A DNA stretch of 20,959 nucleotides from Lachnospiraceae bacterium UBA4317 (lineage in GTDB: Bacteria > Bacillota_A > Clostridia > Lachnospirales > Lachnospiraceae): contig DGUF01000175.1 in NCBI GenBank assembly GCA_002394525.1, positions 1,467 through 22,425 on the forward strand, read 5' to 3'. Below are positions 20,517-20,959 of this stretch, piece by piece (the first letter of the stretch is position 1; the number at the start of each line of letters is the position of its first letter). The notes below the pieces were generated by a model. It did not search any database and had not been told where the DNA came from. It saw only the letters and a program-made list of their open reading frames with translations. A program made the translations under genes and the position numbers.

Positions 20517-20959
20517 TTATTTTGTGTCTTTCTTTCTTTTCTCGCGAAGGAGTGCAAGAATGGCCGCCAGGGCACCGAGCCCGGTCGCGATCGGCAATGC
20601 CGTATCGGTCGTGTCTCCGGTGTTGGCTCCGGTGGATCTTGTGCCGGATCCGGTCGCCGAACTGCTGCCGGAGCTGTGGGAGCTGGTCGAAGAACTCCTG
20701 TTGGAACTGGACGACCTGGTCGAGGACTTGTTTCCGGAGCCGGAACTGCTCGATGTAGTCGGCGTCTTGCTGTCTGTGCCGCTCCTTAAGCTGCTGCCGC
20801 TGCTTCCACTTCCACCACTGCTTCCGCCTGTGCCAGGCTTGTTACTTCCGCCGGGCTTGTTACTTCCGCCGGGGGTGTCGCTTCCACCAGGCGTGTCACT
20901 TCCGCCGGGGGTGTCGCTTCCACCAGGCGTGTCACTTCCGCCGGGCGTATCGCTTCCGC
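20517..20959 (-). CDS. C-terminal end of a repeat-linker surface protein
   Basis: An open frame enters from the right edge and stops at 20517 (147 codons visible). The visible part starts with five GSDTPG units and two GSNKPG units (36-bp DNA repeat every two units), a flexible extended linker. A Ser-rich stretch follows, then the end GANTGDTTDTALPIATGLG, a hydrophobic helix (ALAAILALL) and a basic tail REKRKKDTK. This order is the layout of Gram-positive sorting signals: a motif, a membrane helix and a positive tail. The motif reads NTGD rather than LPxTG, so anchoring by sortase is likely in layout but the site is atypical. No functional domain is visible; adhesion or enzyme domains would lie beyond the edge. 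Confidence 0.75.
   Translation of the reverse strand, partial: GSDTPGGSDTPGGSDTPGGSDTPGGSDTPGGSNKPGGSNKPGTGGSSGGSGSSGSSLRSGTDSKTPTTSSSSGSGNKSSTRSSSSNRSSSTSSHSSGSSSATGSGTRSTGANTGDTTDTALPIATGLGALAAILALLREKRKKDTK

Overview
The window (about 21 kb, GC-rich) reads as chromosome of a Gram-positive Firmicute, most likely a high-GC Lachnospiraceae-type Clostridium. The signs are strong AGGAGG-type ribosome sites, an ECF sigma factor with a membrane partner, a VanX-type dipeptidase, a GW/SH3-type secreted cell-wall peptidase and a C-terminal sortase-like anchor. The genus is inference. Nearly all genes lie on the minus strand; only pgi and an araC-family gene lie on plus.

Layout. (1) Positions 1-4286, minus strand: a run of closely packed genes, in transcription order signal peptidase I, a 45-codon ORF, a membrane protein with a degenerate GGDEF domain, an ECF sigma factor (TTG start), a single-pass putative anti-sigma protein, a duplicated hairpin cassette, three small membrane proteins and an Ala/Lys-rich lipoprotein that runs off the left edge. 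I read this as a candidate envelope-signalling module and the most novel part of the window. (2) 4424-5599: an AAA_28-like P-loop plus CYTH-like protein resembling eukaryotic Ttd14. (3) 5932-8806: divergent cysK-like and pgi genes, each with a good sigma-A type promoter, followed by a strong terminator. (4) 8957-12623: a hybrid histidine kinase with two receiver domains and a downstream isochorismatase-fold hydrolase, one operon. (5) 12786-14986: mntP-like exporter and a cytoplasmic 5'-nucleotidase/metallophosphatase. (6) 15277-17147: VanX-like D,D-dipeptidase divergent from an AraC-family regulator, with three 24-bp direct repeats between them. (7) 17607-18878: secreted M23-like/Big_2/SH3 protein lacking one usual zinc ligand. 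(8) 19103-19891: an SDR oxidoreductase. (9) 20517-20959: the C-terminal end of a repeat-linker surface protein that runs off the right edge.

The intergenic DNA is unusually rich in repeats: a 63-bp hairpin duplication (1245-1445), 16-bp tandem arrays (5763-5810 and 17435-17560), a GAGTC/GACTC-bounded REP-like array (15007-15240), a 43-44-bp tandem array (17147-17320) and 31-bp repeats (18997-19051). Several share GAGTC...GACTC and CACCGGGG-type pieces, so they may belong to one repeat family. No tRNA, rRNA, CRISPR array, transposase gene or phage gene was recognised. Two genes are cut by the window ends and are described only in part.
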